NCBI GenBank assembly: GCA_902793605.1
Contig: CADBEB010000010.1
Coordinates: forward strand, 25,194 to 89,193
DNA from: an uncultured Eubacteriales bacterium
GTDB taxonomy: Bacteria > Bacillota > Clostridia > Christensenellales > Aristaeellaceae
Length of the DNA: 64,000 bases
Direction of reading: 5' to 3'
The position numbers and the translations under genes are program-made. This document shows, piece by piece, positions 53,258-61,798 of this stretch (positions within the stretch are counted from its first letter, which is position 1; the number at the start of each line of letters is the position of its first letter). Below the pieces are notes generated by a model, which was not told where the DNA came from, ran no database searches, and was given only the letters and a program-made list of their open reading frames with translations.

Positions 53258-54072
53258 TTCAGTCCGTCCACATACGCCGCGGTAATGAGTGACCGCAGCG
53301 GCAGGAACGGGATCGTCAGCACCGCGCCGACCCCCGCGATGATCACGGAGCCCTTCGTCGGCGGCAGGTCGACGGTTCCGGCCACGAAGCCGCTCGGATC
53401 GCTCAGCACCGGCATATACCGCAGGATCAGCAGCACGGCCGCGACGATCATCGGCAGGATCGTCACCAGCGCGCTCAGCCAGGTCAGCAGGATCTTCCCG
53501 TGGTGGCCTTTGATCAGCTTCGGATTTTCGCGCACGAAGGCGTGCCGGTCCCCGCTGTGGAAGGCACACCCGAAGGCGAACAGCAGGATCGAGGCGATCA
53601 GGATCAGCACCAGGTACAGCATGCCGGTCATCAGGTCCCCGCCGCCGAAGCGCTTGATCATCCGCAGGACGGTGAACCCGTCCGTCTCCCCGGCCATGTT
53701 GATCCGCGCGATCACGATGCAGGCGATCAGCGGTGCCGCCCAGAGCAGCAGCATCACAAGGCGCTTCATCCCATAGGCGATCTTCTTCCCGTAGGCCGTG
53801 GTATCCGCCAGGGTCATGCTGAAGAGGCTCCCGCCGTTCAGGGAATCCCGCATGGCGCCCGCGGCGTTCACCCGCACCCACAGCATCAGGCCGATGAACA
53901 TCGGCACGCTCAGCAGCGCCAGCCACTTCATCCAGCCATCCGCCGTCAGGAACAGCAGCGGCGCCAGCACGGCCAGCGTAAAGCACAATTCAACCACCAG
54001 GAACTTCAGCGACGCGCCGATATTCCCGAAGTATACCCGGAAAGCATTCCTGAATGCATCGGAGATCTTCAT
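53254..54072 (-). CDS. Polytopic membrane protein of unknown function
   Basis: 272 residues with about six spans. The N-terminus (MKISDAFRNAFRVYFGNIG) is an amphipathic lead-in seen in DUF975/DUF624-like proteins; spans are near 22-45, 47-68, 105-125, 150-172, 200-220 and 240-262. A cytoplasmic loop reads HSGDRHAFVRENPKLIKGHHG. No family assignment I would defend. It lies between rsuA and the aconitase gene, flanked by family-2 and family-1 repeats. Confidence 0.65.
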   Translation of the reverse strand: MKISDAFRNAFRVYFGNIGASLKFLVVELCFTLAVLAPLLFLTADGWMKWLALLSVPMFIGLMLWVRVNAAGAMRDSLNGGSLFSMTLADTTAYGKKIAYGMKRLVMLLLWAAPLIACIVIARINMAGETDGFTVLRMIKRFGGGDLMTGMLYLVLILIASILLFAFGCAFHSGDRHAFVRENPKLIKGHHGKILLTWLSALVTILPMIVAAVLLILRYMPVLSDPSGFVAGTVDLPPTKGSVIIAGVGAVLTIPFLPLRSLITAAYVDGLK

Positions 54073-54155
54073 TTCCTTGCCTCCAAATCATATTTCCGGC
54101 CTATTATACTGTATTTTGTGGTCTGATGCAAACCAAAACACAACCCCGCCAAAAA

Positions 54156-54227
54156 CGGAACAAAAGGGACGGTTCTGTTTGTTCCAAAATGCCAAAGCGG
54201 AACAAAAAGAACCGTCCCCGTTGTTCC
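54156..54227. repeat. Family-1 repeat pair next to the aconitase stop
   Basis: GGAACAAAAGGGACGGTTC, GTTTGTTCC, spacer, GGAACAAAAAGAACCGTCCC, GTTGTTCC. It ends 1 bp from the aconitase stop codon and may act as its terminator. Confidence 0.85.
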
Positions 54228-54228
54228 A

Positions 54229-56157
54229 TCAGCCTTGGCGGCGGATGAAGTTGATCAGGCCGCCGGCGAGGATCATCCCGCGCTGCCGGTCGGTCAGCGG
54301 CAGGCGGACCTCATAGGTCTCGCCCTTTGTCTCATTCTTCATCTGCAGGATCTCCTCGCCCGCCCGGATCTTCTCCCGCACGCCCGGCAGGCTCAACTCG
54401 TCCATCTGGTCGATCCTGTCGTAGTCCGCCTCGTTCACAAACGTCAGCGGCAGAATCCCGTTGTTGATCAGGTTCGCCTGGTGGATGCGGGCGAAGCTCT
54501 TCGCCGCCACCGCGCGGATGCCGAGGTACAGCGGCACCAGCGCCGCATGCTCCCGGCTGGAGCCCTGGCCGTAGTTCTGGCCGGCCACGAGGATGCCGCC
54601 CTTTTCCGCCTTCGCGCGGGCCGGGAATCCCTCGTCCACCGGGGTCAGGCAGAAGTCCGCCAGGTGCGGCACATTGCTGCGGAAGGGCAGCAGCTTCGCG
54701 TTGCTGGGCATGATGTGGTCCGTGGTGATATTGTCCTCCATCTTCAGCAGCACTTTTCCGCTGACGGATTCCTCCAGGTCGTGGCCCAGGGGGAACGCCT
54801 TGATGTTCGGGCCGCGCACGACCTCCACCGCGTCCTCTTCGCCCTCCGCCGCCGGCGGGATCACCAGGTTGTCGTTCACCTCAAACTGCGCCGGCTGCTC
54901 GACCGCCAGGTCGATATCCAGCGTCCGCGGATCGGTCAGCACGCCCGTCAGGGCCGTCACCGCCGCCGTCTCGCAGCTGGTCAGGTAGATGCCCGCGCTG
55001 GCCGTCCCGCTGCGGGCGTAGAAATTCCGGTTGTTCGTGCGCACGGAGACGGCGTTCGTCTTCGGGCTCTGGCCCATGCCGATGCAGGGGCCGCACGCGC
55101 TCTCGAGGATCCGGGCGCCGGCGCCGAGCATATCGGCCAGCGCGCCGTTGCGCGCGAGCATGGTCAGCACCTGCTTGCTCCCGGGCCCGATGACCAGGCT
55201 CACGTCCGGATGCACGGTCTTCCCCTTCAGGATCCGCGCGACCCGCATCATGTCCTGGTAGCTGGAGTTCGTGCAGCTGCCGATGAACACCTGGTCGACC
55301 TTGATCGGCCCGACGTTCTTCACGGTATCCACGTTATCCGGCATGTGCGGCTGCGCCACCAGCGGCTCCAGGGTGTTCAGGTCGATATCCACGATCTCGT
55401 CGTACTCCGCGTCCGCGTCCGCGCTCAGTTCGGTGAAATCACCCTCCCGGCCCTGGGCCTTCAGGAACGCCCGGGTCACCTCGTCGCTGGGGAACACGCT
55501 CGTCGTCGCGCCCAGCTCCGCGCCCATATTCGCGATCGTCGCGCGCTCGGGCACGGTCAGGGTCTTCACGCCCTCGCCGATGTATTCCATCACCTTGCCG
55601 ACGCCGCCCTTGACGCTCAGCCGCCGCAGCACCTCCAGGATGATGTCCTTCGCCGCCACACCGTAGGGCAGCCTGCCGGAGAGCCGGATGCCCACGACCT
55701 TCGGGCAGGTCAGGTAGTAGGCCCCGCCGCCCATCGCCACGGCCACGTCCAGGCCGCCCGCCCCGATGGCCAGCATGCCGATGCCGCCGCCGGTGGGCGT
55801 GTGGCTGTCGCTGCCCAGCAGGGTCATCCCGGGCACGCCGAAGCGCTCCAGATGCACCTGGTGGCAGATGCCGTTGCCGGGCTTCGAGCAGAAGATCCCG
55901 TGCTTCTTCGCCACGCTCTGGATGTACTGGTGGTCGTCCGCGTTCTCAAACCCGGTCTGCAGGGTGTTGTGGTCGATATAGGCAACGCTCTTCTTCGTCC
56001 GCACCCGCCCGATGCCCATGGCCTCAAACTGCAGGTAGGCCATCGTGCCGGTGGAGTCCTGCGTCAGGGTCTGGTCGATCCGGATGGAGATCTCTTCCCC
56101 GGCCTTCGCGGTGCCGCTGACCAGGTGCGCGTTCAGGATTTTGTAGGTAAGGTTCAT
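54229..56157 (-). CDS. Aconitate hydratase (about 640-residue bacterial type)
   Basis: 642 residues from the ATG at 56157, with GGAGGCATGAAG placing the site eight bases upstream. The 4Fe-4S ligands are visible: GSCTNSSYQD and ACGPCIGMGQSP. Other landmarks: YIDHNTLQTGFENADDHQYI, GSDSHTPTGGGIGMLAIGAGG and the swivel-domain GQNYGQGSSREHAALVPLYLG. It isomerises citrate to isocitrate. Length and order match the putative aconitase subgroup, not the 890-residue AcnA. It could serve the Re-citrate-synthase-like enzyme at 1.9-3.3 kb in glutamate synthesis. The leader carries a terminator-like hairpin. Confidence 0.93.
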   Translation of the reverse strand: MNLTYKILNAHLVSGTAKAGEEISIRIDQTLTQDSTGTMAYLQFEAMGIGRVRTKKSVAYIDHNTLQTGFENADDHQYIQSVAKKHGIFCSKPGNGICHQVHLERFGVPGMTLLGSDSHTPTGGGIGMLAIGAGGLDVAVAMGGGAYYLTCPKVVGIRLSGRLPYGVAAKDIILEVLRRLSVKGGVGKVMEYIGEGVKTLTVPERATIANMGAELGATTSVFPSDEVTRAFLKAQGREGDFTELSADADAEYDEIVDIDLNTLEPLVAQPHMPDNVDTVKNVGPIKVDQVFIGSCTNSSYQDMMRVARILKGKTVHPDVSLVIGPGSKQVLTMLARNGALADMLGAGARILESACGPCIGMGQSPKTNAVSVRTNNRNFYARSGTASAGIYLTSCETAAVTALTGVLTDPRTLDIDLAVEQPAQFEVNDNLVIPPAAEGEEDAVEVVRGPNIKAFPLGHDLEESVSGKVLLKMEDNITTDHIMPSNAKLLPFRSNVPHLADFCLTPVDEGFPARAKAEKGGILVAGQNYGQGSSREHAALVPLYLGIRAVAAKSFARIHQANLINNGILPLTFVNEADYDRIDQMDELSLPGVREKIRAGEEILQMKNETKGETYEVRLPLTDRQRGMILAGGLINFIRRQG

Positions 56158-56172
56158 CTTCATGCCTCCGAT

Positions 56173-56217
56173 AAAAAAGCCGGCGCGGCTGCGTGCGGTT
56201 CTACTGCAGCCGCGCCT
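56173..56217 (-). terminator. Terminator-like hairpin in the aconitase leader
   Basis: Minus strand: GGCGCGGCTGC (56206-56216), 13-nt loop, GCAGCCGCGCC, GGC then TTTTTT (56173-56178), ending about five bases before the GGAGG site. A complete intrinsic terminator between promoter and start codon implies attenuation. Confidence 0.8.
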
Positions 56218-56230
56218 GTATTCTGTATAC

Positions 56231-56258
56231 ATTATCTACCCGTAATCCGGAAAGTCAA
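56231..56258 (-). promoter_or_regulatory. Aconitase promoter
   Basis: Minus strand: TTGACT (56253-56258), 16 bp, GATAAT (56231-56236). Predicted leader about 65 nt. Confidence 0.7.
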
Positions 56259-56302
56259 CGCCTCCGCGCCGAAAGAACACAGGAAATCCAGTCATTCCAT
56301 TC

Positions 56303-56331
56303 TTGCAAAGCCTTTTTACCTTTGATATAAT
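56303..56331 (+). promoter_or_regulatory. Promoter of the short alaS gene
   Basis: TTGCAA (56303-56308), 17 bp, TATAAT (56326-56331). The leader of about 285 nt consists almost wholly of family-3 repeats. Confidence 0.75.
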
Positions 56332-56359
56332 ATTTGGGTTATCGCGCTTATTTCCCCGC

Positions 56360-56590
56360 GTGTCATCCTGAGCGCAGGCGCAGGCCGGAGCTGAAGGATC
56401 CCCCAACGTGTCATCCTGAGCGCAGGCGCAAGCCGGAGTCGAAGGATCTCCCCGACAAAGGAGATTTCTCCGCGCGGCCGCACAGCGGCCTTGGTCGAAA
56501 TGACACAGGACGAAGGAGATTTCTCCGCGCGGCCGCACAGCGGCCTTGGTCGAAATGACACCTGAAACGAGGGAGATTTCTCCGCACAGG
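56360..56590. repeat. Family-3 repeat array in the alaS leader
   Basis: Two TGTCATCCTGAGCGCAGGCGCA units, then two nearly identical units of about 75 bp (GGAGATTTCTCCGCGCGGCC..AGCGGCCTTGGTCGAAATGACAC) and a partial third. Inner palindromes GGAGATTTCTCC and GGCCG..CGGCC would fold in the transcript. Confidence 0.85.
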
Positions 56591-56625
56591 GTGACTGATG
56601 ATCCCACACCGAAAGGAGTTTATGT

Positions 56626-58461
56626 ATGAACAAGATTTCCTCCAAAGAACTTCGAAACGCCTGGATCCGCTTCTATGAGGAGCGGGACCATGTCAATATC
56701 GGCGCCGTCTCCCTCATCGGCGACGGCACCACCGGCGTCATGTTCAACGTCGCCGGCATGCAGCCCCTCATGCCCTACCTCCTCGGCAAGGACCATCCCT
56801 CCGGAAAGAAGCGCCTGTGCAACGTGCAGGGCTGCGTCCGCACGGTGGACATCGAGAGCGTCGGCGACCCGACCCATTTCACCTTCTTCGAGATGATGGG
56901 CAACTGGTCCCTGGGCGACTACTTCAAGAAGGAGAAGACCCGGTGGAGCTACGACCTGCTGACGAAGGTCTTCGGCCTCGACGGCAAGGAGATCTGCTCC
57001 ACCGTCTTCGAGGGCAATGACGCCGCCCCCCGGGACGACGAAACCGCCGACCTGCTCAAGGAAGTCGGCATCCTGCCGGAACACATCTTCTACCTCCCCA
57101 AGTCCGACAACTGGTGGGAGCTGGAAGGCACCACCGGCACCCCCTGCGGCCCGGACAACGAGTGGTTCTACCCACGGCATAACAAGCCCTGCGGCCCGAA
57201 CTGCGGCCCGGCCTGCGGCTGCGGACGCTACGTCGAGATCGGCAACGACGTCTACATGCAGTACGTCAAGAACGCCGACGGCTATGCCCCCCTGGCGAAC
57301 AAGAACGTGGACACCGGCTTCGGCCTCGACCGCATGCTCGCCTTCCTGAACGGCCTGACCGACGGCTACAAGACCGACCTCTTCCTCCCCGTCATCCAGT
57401 GCCTGGAGGAGAAGTCCGGCAAGAGCTATGACGAGGACGAGGAAGCGCAGAAGGCCATGCGCATCATCGCGGACCACATCCGCACCTCCACCATGCTCAT
57501 CGGCGACGTCAACGGCATCCTGCCCTCCAACGTCGGCGCCGGCTACATCCTGCGCCGCCTGCTCCGCCGCGCTCTGCGCTACGCGCGCAAGCTGGGCCTG
57601 GAATCCTCCGTCCTCGCCGACGTCAGCCGGATCTTCATCGAGCAGATCTACGACGAAGCCTATCCCCTCCTCGTGGAGAAGAAGGACTACATCCTCGAGG
57701 AGATCATGAAGGAGGCCGCCCGCTTCGAGACGACCCTGGCCACCGGCGAGAAGGAATTCACCAAGTGCATCGCCAGCATCCGCCGCAAGAACGAGTTCAT
57801 GGCCCAGAAGGACCCGGCCTACAAGCCCGAGACCGAGATCAGCGGCAAGCAGGCCTTCCGCCTCTACGATACCTACGGCTTCCCGCTGGAGCTCACCGAG
57901 GAGCTCGCCGCCGAGGAAGGCCTGACCGTGGACGCGAACGGCTTCGCCGAAGCCTTCAAGGAGCACCAGGCGATCTCCAAGCAGGAGGGCACCTTCAAGG
58001 GCGGCCTGGCCGAGCAGAACGAGGAGACCGCGAAGCTCCACACCGCGACCCACCTGCTGCAGGCGGCCCTGCGCAAAGTCCTGGGCGATGAGGTCGCCCA
58101 GAAGGGCTCCAACATCACCGCCGAGCGCCTGCGGTTCGACTTCTCCTTCGGCCGGAAGATGACCCCCGAAGAGATCGCCGAGGTCGAGCGCCTGGTGAAC
58201 GTCGCCATCGACGCGAAGGTCCCCGTCGTCATGGAGGAGATGACCGTCCGGGAAGCCAAGGACAAGGGCGCCATCGGCCTCTTCGAGAGCAAGTACGGCG
58301 ATACCGTCAAAACCTACAGAATGGGCGAGTATTCCTTCGAGATCTGCGGCGGCCCCCACGCGAAGAACACCGGAGACCTGGGCTCCTTTAAGATCAAGAA
58401 GGAAGAATCCTCCTCCGCCGGCGTCCGCCGGATCAAGGCGGTCATCGCGCCAAAGGCCTGA
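56626..58461 (+). CDS. alaS: Alanine--tRNA ligase, C-terminally truncated form
   Basis: 611 residues against about 870 for standard AlaRS. Catalytic domain: FNVAGMQPLMPYL, CVRTVDIESVGDPTHFTFFEM, GFGLDRMLAFLNGL. A cysteine-rich insert (NKPCGPNCGPACGCGRY) may bind zinc. The editing domain is complete, with HTATH (His472, His476) and CGGPH (Cys574, His578) zinc ligands. The protein stops right after AGVRRIKAVIAPKA, so the C-Ala/DHHA1 domain is missing. No frameshift evident: a stop and a repeat follow cleanly. Whether it is the only AlaRS cannot be told. Confidence 0.88.
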   Translation: MNKISSKELRNAWIRFYEERDHVNIGAVSLIGDGTTGVMFNVAGMQPLMPYLLGKDHPSGKKRLCNVQGCVRTVDIESVGDPTHFTFFEMMGNWSLGDYFKKEKTRWSYDLLTKVFGLDGKEICSTVFEGNDAAPRDDETADLLKEVGILPEHIFYLPKSDNWWELEGTTGTPCGPDNEWFYPRHNKPCGPNCGPACGCGRYVEIGNDVYMQYVKNADGYAPLANKNVDTGFGLDRMLAFLNGLTDGYKTDLFLPVIQCLEEKSGKSYDEDEEAQKAMRIIADHIRTSTMLIGDVNGILPSNVGAGYILRRLLRRALRYARKLGLESSVLADVSRIFIEQIYDEAYPLLVEKKDYILEEIMKEAARFETTLATGEKEFTKCIASIRRKNEFMAQKDPAYKPETEISGKQAFRLYDTYGFPLELTEELAAEEGLTVDANGFAEAFKEHQAISKQEGTFKGGLAEQNEETAKLHTATHLLQAALRKVLGDEVAQKGSNITAERLRFDFSFGRKMTPEEIAEVERLVNVAIDAKVPVVMEEMTVREAKDKGAIGLFESKYGDTVKTYRMGEYSFEICGGPHAKNTGDLGSFKIKKEESSSAGVRRIKAVIAPKA

Positions 58462-58481
58462 CCTCCCACCTGTCACACATT

Positions 58482-58575
58482 CGGGCCGAAGAGTCCAGAG
58501 GCGCTGACGCGCGCGGTGCGTGAGCGGGCACACCCGCCGCGGTGCGCGTGCGTTTCCTTACGGAAAGCCTCTGGT
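58482..58575. repeat. Family-2 hairpin repeat, long form with altered arms
   Basis: GGGCCGAAGAGT, CCAGAGGC, inner GCGCGCGGTGCGTGAGCGGGC / CCGCCGCGGTGCGCGTGCG, TTTCCTTACGGAAA, GCCTCTGG. The CCAGAGGC/GCCTCTGG arms replace the GGGGC/GCCCC arms of other copies while keeping pairing. Confidence 0.85.
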
Positions 58576-58612
58576 CGCGGCCGCAGCCGCGAAATCTTTT
58601 AGGAGCAGACAA

Positions 58613-59179
58613 ATGCATTTTGATTCTGAAAACGAACAATCCAGGCTCTTTGAAAAGAAGATCTCTTCCGAGGAGATCTTCAACGGGGTGATCCTGCACG
58701 TCGTCCGTGATCAGGTGGGGCTGTCCAACGGCAACACCACCGTCCGCGAAGTCATCCGCCACATCGGCGCGGTCTGCGTCATCCCCGTGACGGAGAACAA
58801 CGAGGTCGTCGTCGAGCGCCAGTACCGCTATCCGCTGGACCGGGTGATCCTCGAGATCCCCGCCGGCAAGCTTGACGCCCCCGACGAGGACCGCCTCTCC
58901 GCCGCTCAGCGCGAGCTGATGGAGGAGACCGGCTACACCGCCGACGAGTGGACGGAGATCGGCGATTTCCATCCCGCCCCCGCCTACTCCGACGAGTACA
59001 TCACCATGTACCTGGCCCGCGGCCTGCACAAGGGTGAGCGCCATCTCGACGCCGACGAGTTCCTCGACGTCTATACCGTCCCCCTGAAGGATCTGGCGGA
59101 CGACGTCATGGCCGGCAGAATCTCCGACGCCAAGACCCAGGTCGCCATCCTCAAAGCCGCAAGGATACTCGGTATTTAA
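58613..59179 (+). CDS. Nudix hydrolase, ADP-ribose pyrophosphatase type
   Basis: 188 residues from the ATG at 58613 (TAGGAGCAGACAA). The Nudix box is GKLDAPDEDRLSAAQRELME followed by ETGYTADEW. The preceding VVVERQYRYPLDRVILEIPA and following FHPAPAYSDEYITMYLARGL match ADP-ribose pyrophosphatases (NudF/YqkG). Cytoplasmic, turning ADP-ribose into AMP and ribose-5-P. Between short alaS and ald, each boundary marked by a family-2 repeat. Confidence 0.9.
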   Translation: MHFDSENEQSRLFEKKISSEEIFNGVILHVVRDQVGLSNGNTTVREVIRHIGAVCVIPVTENNEVVVERQYRYPLDRVILEIPAGKLDAPDEDRLSAAQRELMEETGYTADEWTEIGDFHPAPAYSDEYITMYLARGLHKGERHLDADEFLDVYTVPLKDLADDVMAGRISDAKTQVAILKAARILGI

Positions 59180-59218
59180 CCAAGGCCCGCCCCTCACATT
59201 ACCCCTTTCTCATATTGA

Positions 59219-59260
59219 AGGCCGAAGGGGGTTTGGGGGGCGATCGGAAAGCCCCCCAAA
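59219..59260. repeat. Family-2 hairpin repeat, short form, upstream of ald
   Basis: AGGCCGAAGGGGGTTT, GGGGGGC, GATCGGAAA, GCCCCCC. It ends just before the GAAAGGAGC ribosome binding site of ald. Confidence 0.8.
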
Positions 59261-59276
59261 GAAAGGAGCAAACATC

Positions 59277-60389
59277 ATGAAGATCGGCTGTGTCAAAGAG
59301 ATCAAGAACAACGAATTCCGCGTCGGCCTGACGCCGGACAACGTCCGCGCCTACATCGCCGCCGGCCACCACGTCTACATCGAGAAGGACGCCGGCGTCG
59401 GCTCCGGCTTCTCCGACAATGAATACGTCGACGCCGGGGCCTCCCTCATCGACAACGCCGCCGACGTCTGGCACCTGGTTGATATGATGGTCAAGGTCAA
59501 GGAGCCCCTGGAGTGCGAATATCCGCTCTTCCGCCCGGGCCTCATCCTCTACACCTACCTCCACCTCGCCGCGGACAGGCAGCAGATGGACGCCCTCCTC
59601 GCCGGCCAGGTCCATGCCGTCGCGTATGAGACCCTGCAGGAGAAGGACCGCTCCCTGCCCCTCCTCGCCCCGATGAGCCAGATCGCCGGCCGCCTCTCCA
59701 TCCAGGAAGGCGCCAAGTACCTGGAGAAAAAGTTCGGCGGCGAAGGCATCCTGCTGGCCGGCGTGCCCGGCACCCCGAAGGCCAACGTCGTGATCCTCGG
59801 CGGCGGCACCGTCGGCATGAACGCCTGCAAGATCGCCGTGGGCATGGGCGCGAACGTCACCATCCTGGATATCAGCCTGAAGCGCCTGGAGGAGCTGGAC
59901 AATATGTTCGGCGCCCACATCCAGACCCTCGTCTCCAACGATTCCAACGTCGAGCGCGTGCTGAAGGACGCGGACCTGGTCATCGGCTCCGTGCTGATCC
60001 CCGGCGGCTCCACCCCGAAGCTCTTCAAAAAGAAGTACCTGCCCGAGATGAAGCCCGGCGCCGTCTTCGTGGACGTCGCCATCGACCAGGGCGGCTGCGG
60101 CGAATCCTCCCATGTCACCACCCATGACGATCCCGTCTACACCGAGTGCGGCGTGGTCCACTACTGCGTCGGCAACATGCCCGGCGCCGTCCCGCGCACC
60201 AGCACCATCGCCCTGACCAACGCCACCGTGAAGTACGGCCTGGAGATCGCCAAAGCCGGCCTCGAAGAAGCCTGCAGGCAGAGCGAAGTCATCCGCACCG
60301 GCGTCAACACCTACGCCGGCAAGCTCACCAACCAGAACGTCGCCAAGGCCCACAACTACGAATACACCGACCTGATGACGCTGATCTGA
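59277..60389 (+). CDS. ald: Alanine dehydrogenase
   Basis: 370 residues, standard length. Substrate residues lie in EFRVGLTP (Arg15), MVKVKEPLECEY (Lys75) and YTYLHLAAD (His96). The NAD domain carries GGGTVGMNACKIAVGMGA and LDISLKRLEELD. VGNMPGAVPRTSTIALTNAT is diagnostic. It reversibly deaminates L-alanine to pyruvate and ammonia with NAD+. Linked in this window to alaS, which may reflect alanine homeostasis, though no shared regulator is visible. Confidence 0.95.
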   Translation: MKIGCVKEIKNNEFRVGLTPDNVRAYIAAGHHVYIEKDAGVGSGFSDNEYVDAGASLIDNAADVWHLVDMMVKVKEPLECEYPLFRPGLILYTYLHLAADRQQMDALLAGQVHAVAYETLQEKDRSLPLLAPMSQIAGRLSIQEGAKYLEKKFGGEGILLAGVPGTPKANVVILGGGTVGMNACKIAVGMGANVTILDISLKRLEELDNMFGAHIQTLVSNDSNVERVLKDADLVIGSVLIPGGSTPKLFKKKYLPEMKPGAVFVDVAIDQGGCGESSHVTTHDDPVYTECGVVHYCVGNMPGAVPRTSTIALTNATVKYGLEIAKAGLEEACRQSEVIRTGVNTYAGKLTNQNVAKAHNYEYTDLMTLI

Positions 60390-60418
60390 TCAGAAAAACA
60401 GATACCCCTGCCTTCTGA

Positions 60419-60454
60419 AAGGGACCCGTGCCTTTCGGCGCGCGTCCCTTCATT
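60419..60454 (+). terminator. Terminator of ald
   Basis: AAGGGAC...GTCCCTT arms (60419-60425 and 60444-60450) with inner partial pairing, followed by CATTTAT. Confidence 0.6.
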
Positions 60455-60489
60455 TATGCGAAGCAGGGGGAAAGGGAAACTAATTACGT

Positions 60490-61763
60490 ATGAATTTTGA
60501 ATCACTTGGTCTGTTACCAAAGATCCTGAAGAACATCCATGAATCGGGGTACGAAACACCTACCCCGATCCAGTCTGCCACGATCCCCCTGGTCCTTTCG
60601 GGGAAGGACGTCCTCGGCTGCGCCCAGACCGGCACCGGCAAAACCGCCGCCTTCGCGCTCCCGATCCTGCAGCGCCTCCATGAGACGGCCCCGCGGGCGA
60701 ACGCCAAGGTCATCCGCTCCCTCATCCTCTCCCCCACCCGGGAGCTGGCCCTGCAGACCTATGAAAACTTCCTTCTCTACGGCAAGGGCCTGGGCCTCGA
60801 GACCGCCGTCATCTTCGGCGGCGTCGGCCAGGGCGGCCAGGTGGAAGCCCTCCACCGCGGCGCGGACATCGTCGTCGCCTGCCCCGGCCGCCTGCTGGAC
60901 CTCATGGGCCAGGGCCTCGTCCGCCTCGACTGGGTCGAGATCTTCGTCCTGGACGAAGCCGACCGCATGCTCGACATGGGCTTCATCCACGACGTGCGCA
61001 AGGTGGTCCGCGCCCTGCCGGCGGAGCGCCAGACCCTCCTCTTCTCCGCGACCATGCCGCCGGAGGTGGAGAAGCTCGCCCTCGACCTCCTCGTCGACCC
61101 CGAGAACGTCAAGGTCGACCCGGTCACCTCGACCGTCGAGGCCATCGACCAGTGCCTCTACTACGTCGACAAAGTCAACAAGAAGCACCTCCTCGCCCAT
61201 CTCCTGAAGGATCCGGACGTGGAGAGCGCCCTCGTCTTCTCCCGCACCAAACACGGCGTGGACCGCATCGTCCGCGACCTGAAGCGCCAGGGCATCGAGG
61301 CCGCCGGCATCCACGGGGACAAGTCCCAGAACGCCCGGCAGACCGCCCTCAGCCGCTTCCGCACCGGCGAATGCCGCGTCCTGGTGGCGACGGACATCGC
61401 CGCCCGCGGCATCGACGTGGCGGGCCTGTCCCATGTGTTCAATTACGATATGCCCATGGAGCCCGAGGCCTATATCCACCGCATCGGCCGCACGGGCCGC
61501 GCCGGCCGGGACGGCAAAGCCGTCTCCTTCTGCTGCATCGACGAGGTGAAGCAGCTCAACCAGGTGGAGAAGCTCATCTGCAGGCGCCTGCATGAGGAGC
61601 AGAGCGACTGGCCCATGGAGGTCACCACCCCCACCCCGCCGAAGGTCCGCGAGCCCCGCCCCGCGAAGCTGACCCGAACCGGCGAAGCCGCCCCCGCCCG
61701 CGCCCCGCGGACGGCACCGGCCGCCCGGTCCTCCGCGTCAACCGCCGCAAACATCATCCGTAA
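60490..61763 (+). CDS. DEAD-box RNA helicase, probable frameshift in C-terminal tail
   Basis: All core motifs are present: Q motif YETPTPIQSATIPLVL, AQTGTGKT, PTRELA, VLDEADRMLDMGF, SAT, TDIAARGIDVAG and HRIGRTGRAGR. RhlE/CshA-like group. The uninterrupted frame actually runs to 61995, passing through the terminator at 61769-61796 and 197 bp antisense into the deformylase gene. In the -1 frame the basic tail becomes SRPRPRPADGTGRP then VLRVNRRKHHP and stops at 61763, six bases before the terminator. A one-base indel or slip in the C-rich stretch 61687-61712 is therefore likely. Confidence 0.85.
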
Positions 61764-61768
61764 AAACC

Positions 61769-61796
61769 AAAGGAACCGCGTCTGCGGCTCCTTTTG
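61769..61796. terminator. Bidirectional terminator between helicase and deformylase genes
   Basis: AAAGGAACCGC-GTCT-GCGGCTCCTTTT. Its position just after 61763 supports the earlier helicase stop. Confidence 0.8.
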
Positions 61797-61798
61797 CC

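Noticed and set aside
54235..56325. 696-residue plus-strand frame over the aconitase gene
   Set aside because: Exact antisense of a motif-complete aconitase; Arg/His/Ala-rich with no recognisable domain.
56620..58533. 637-residue minus-strand frame over alaS
   Set aside because: Shadow of a clear AlaRS gene that has a consensus promoter and RBS.
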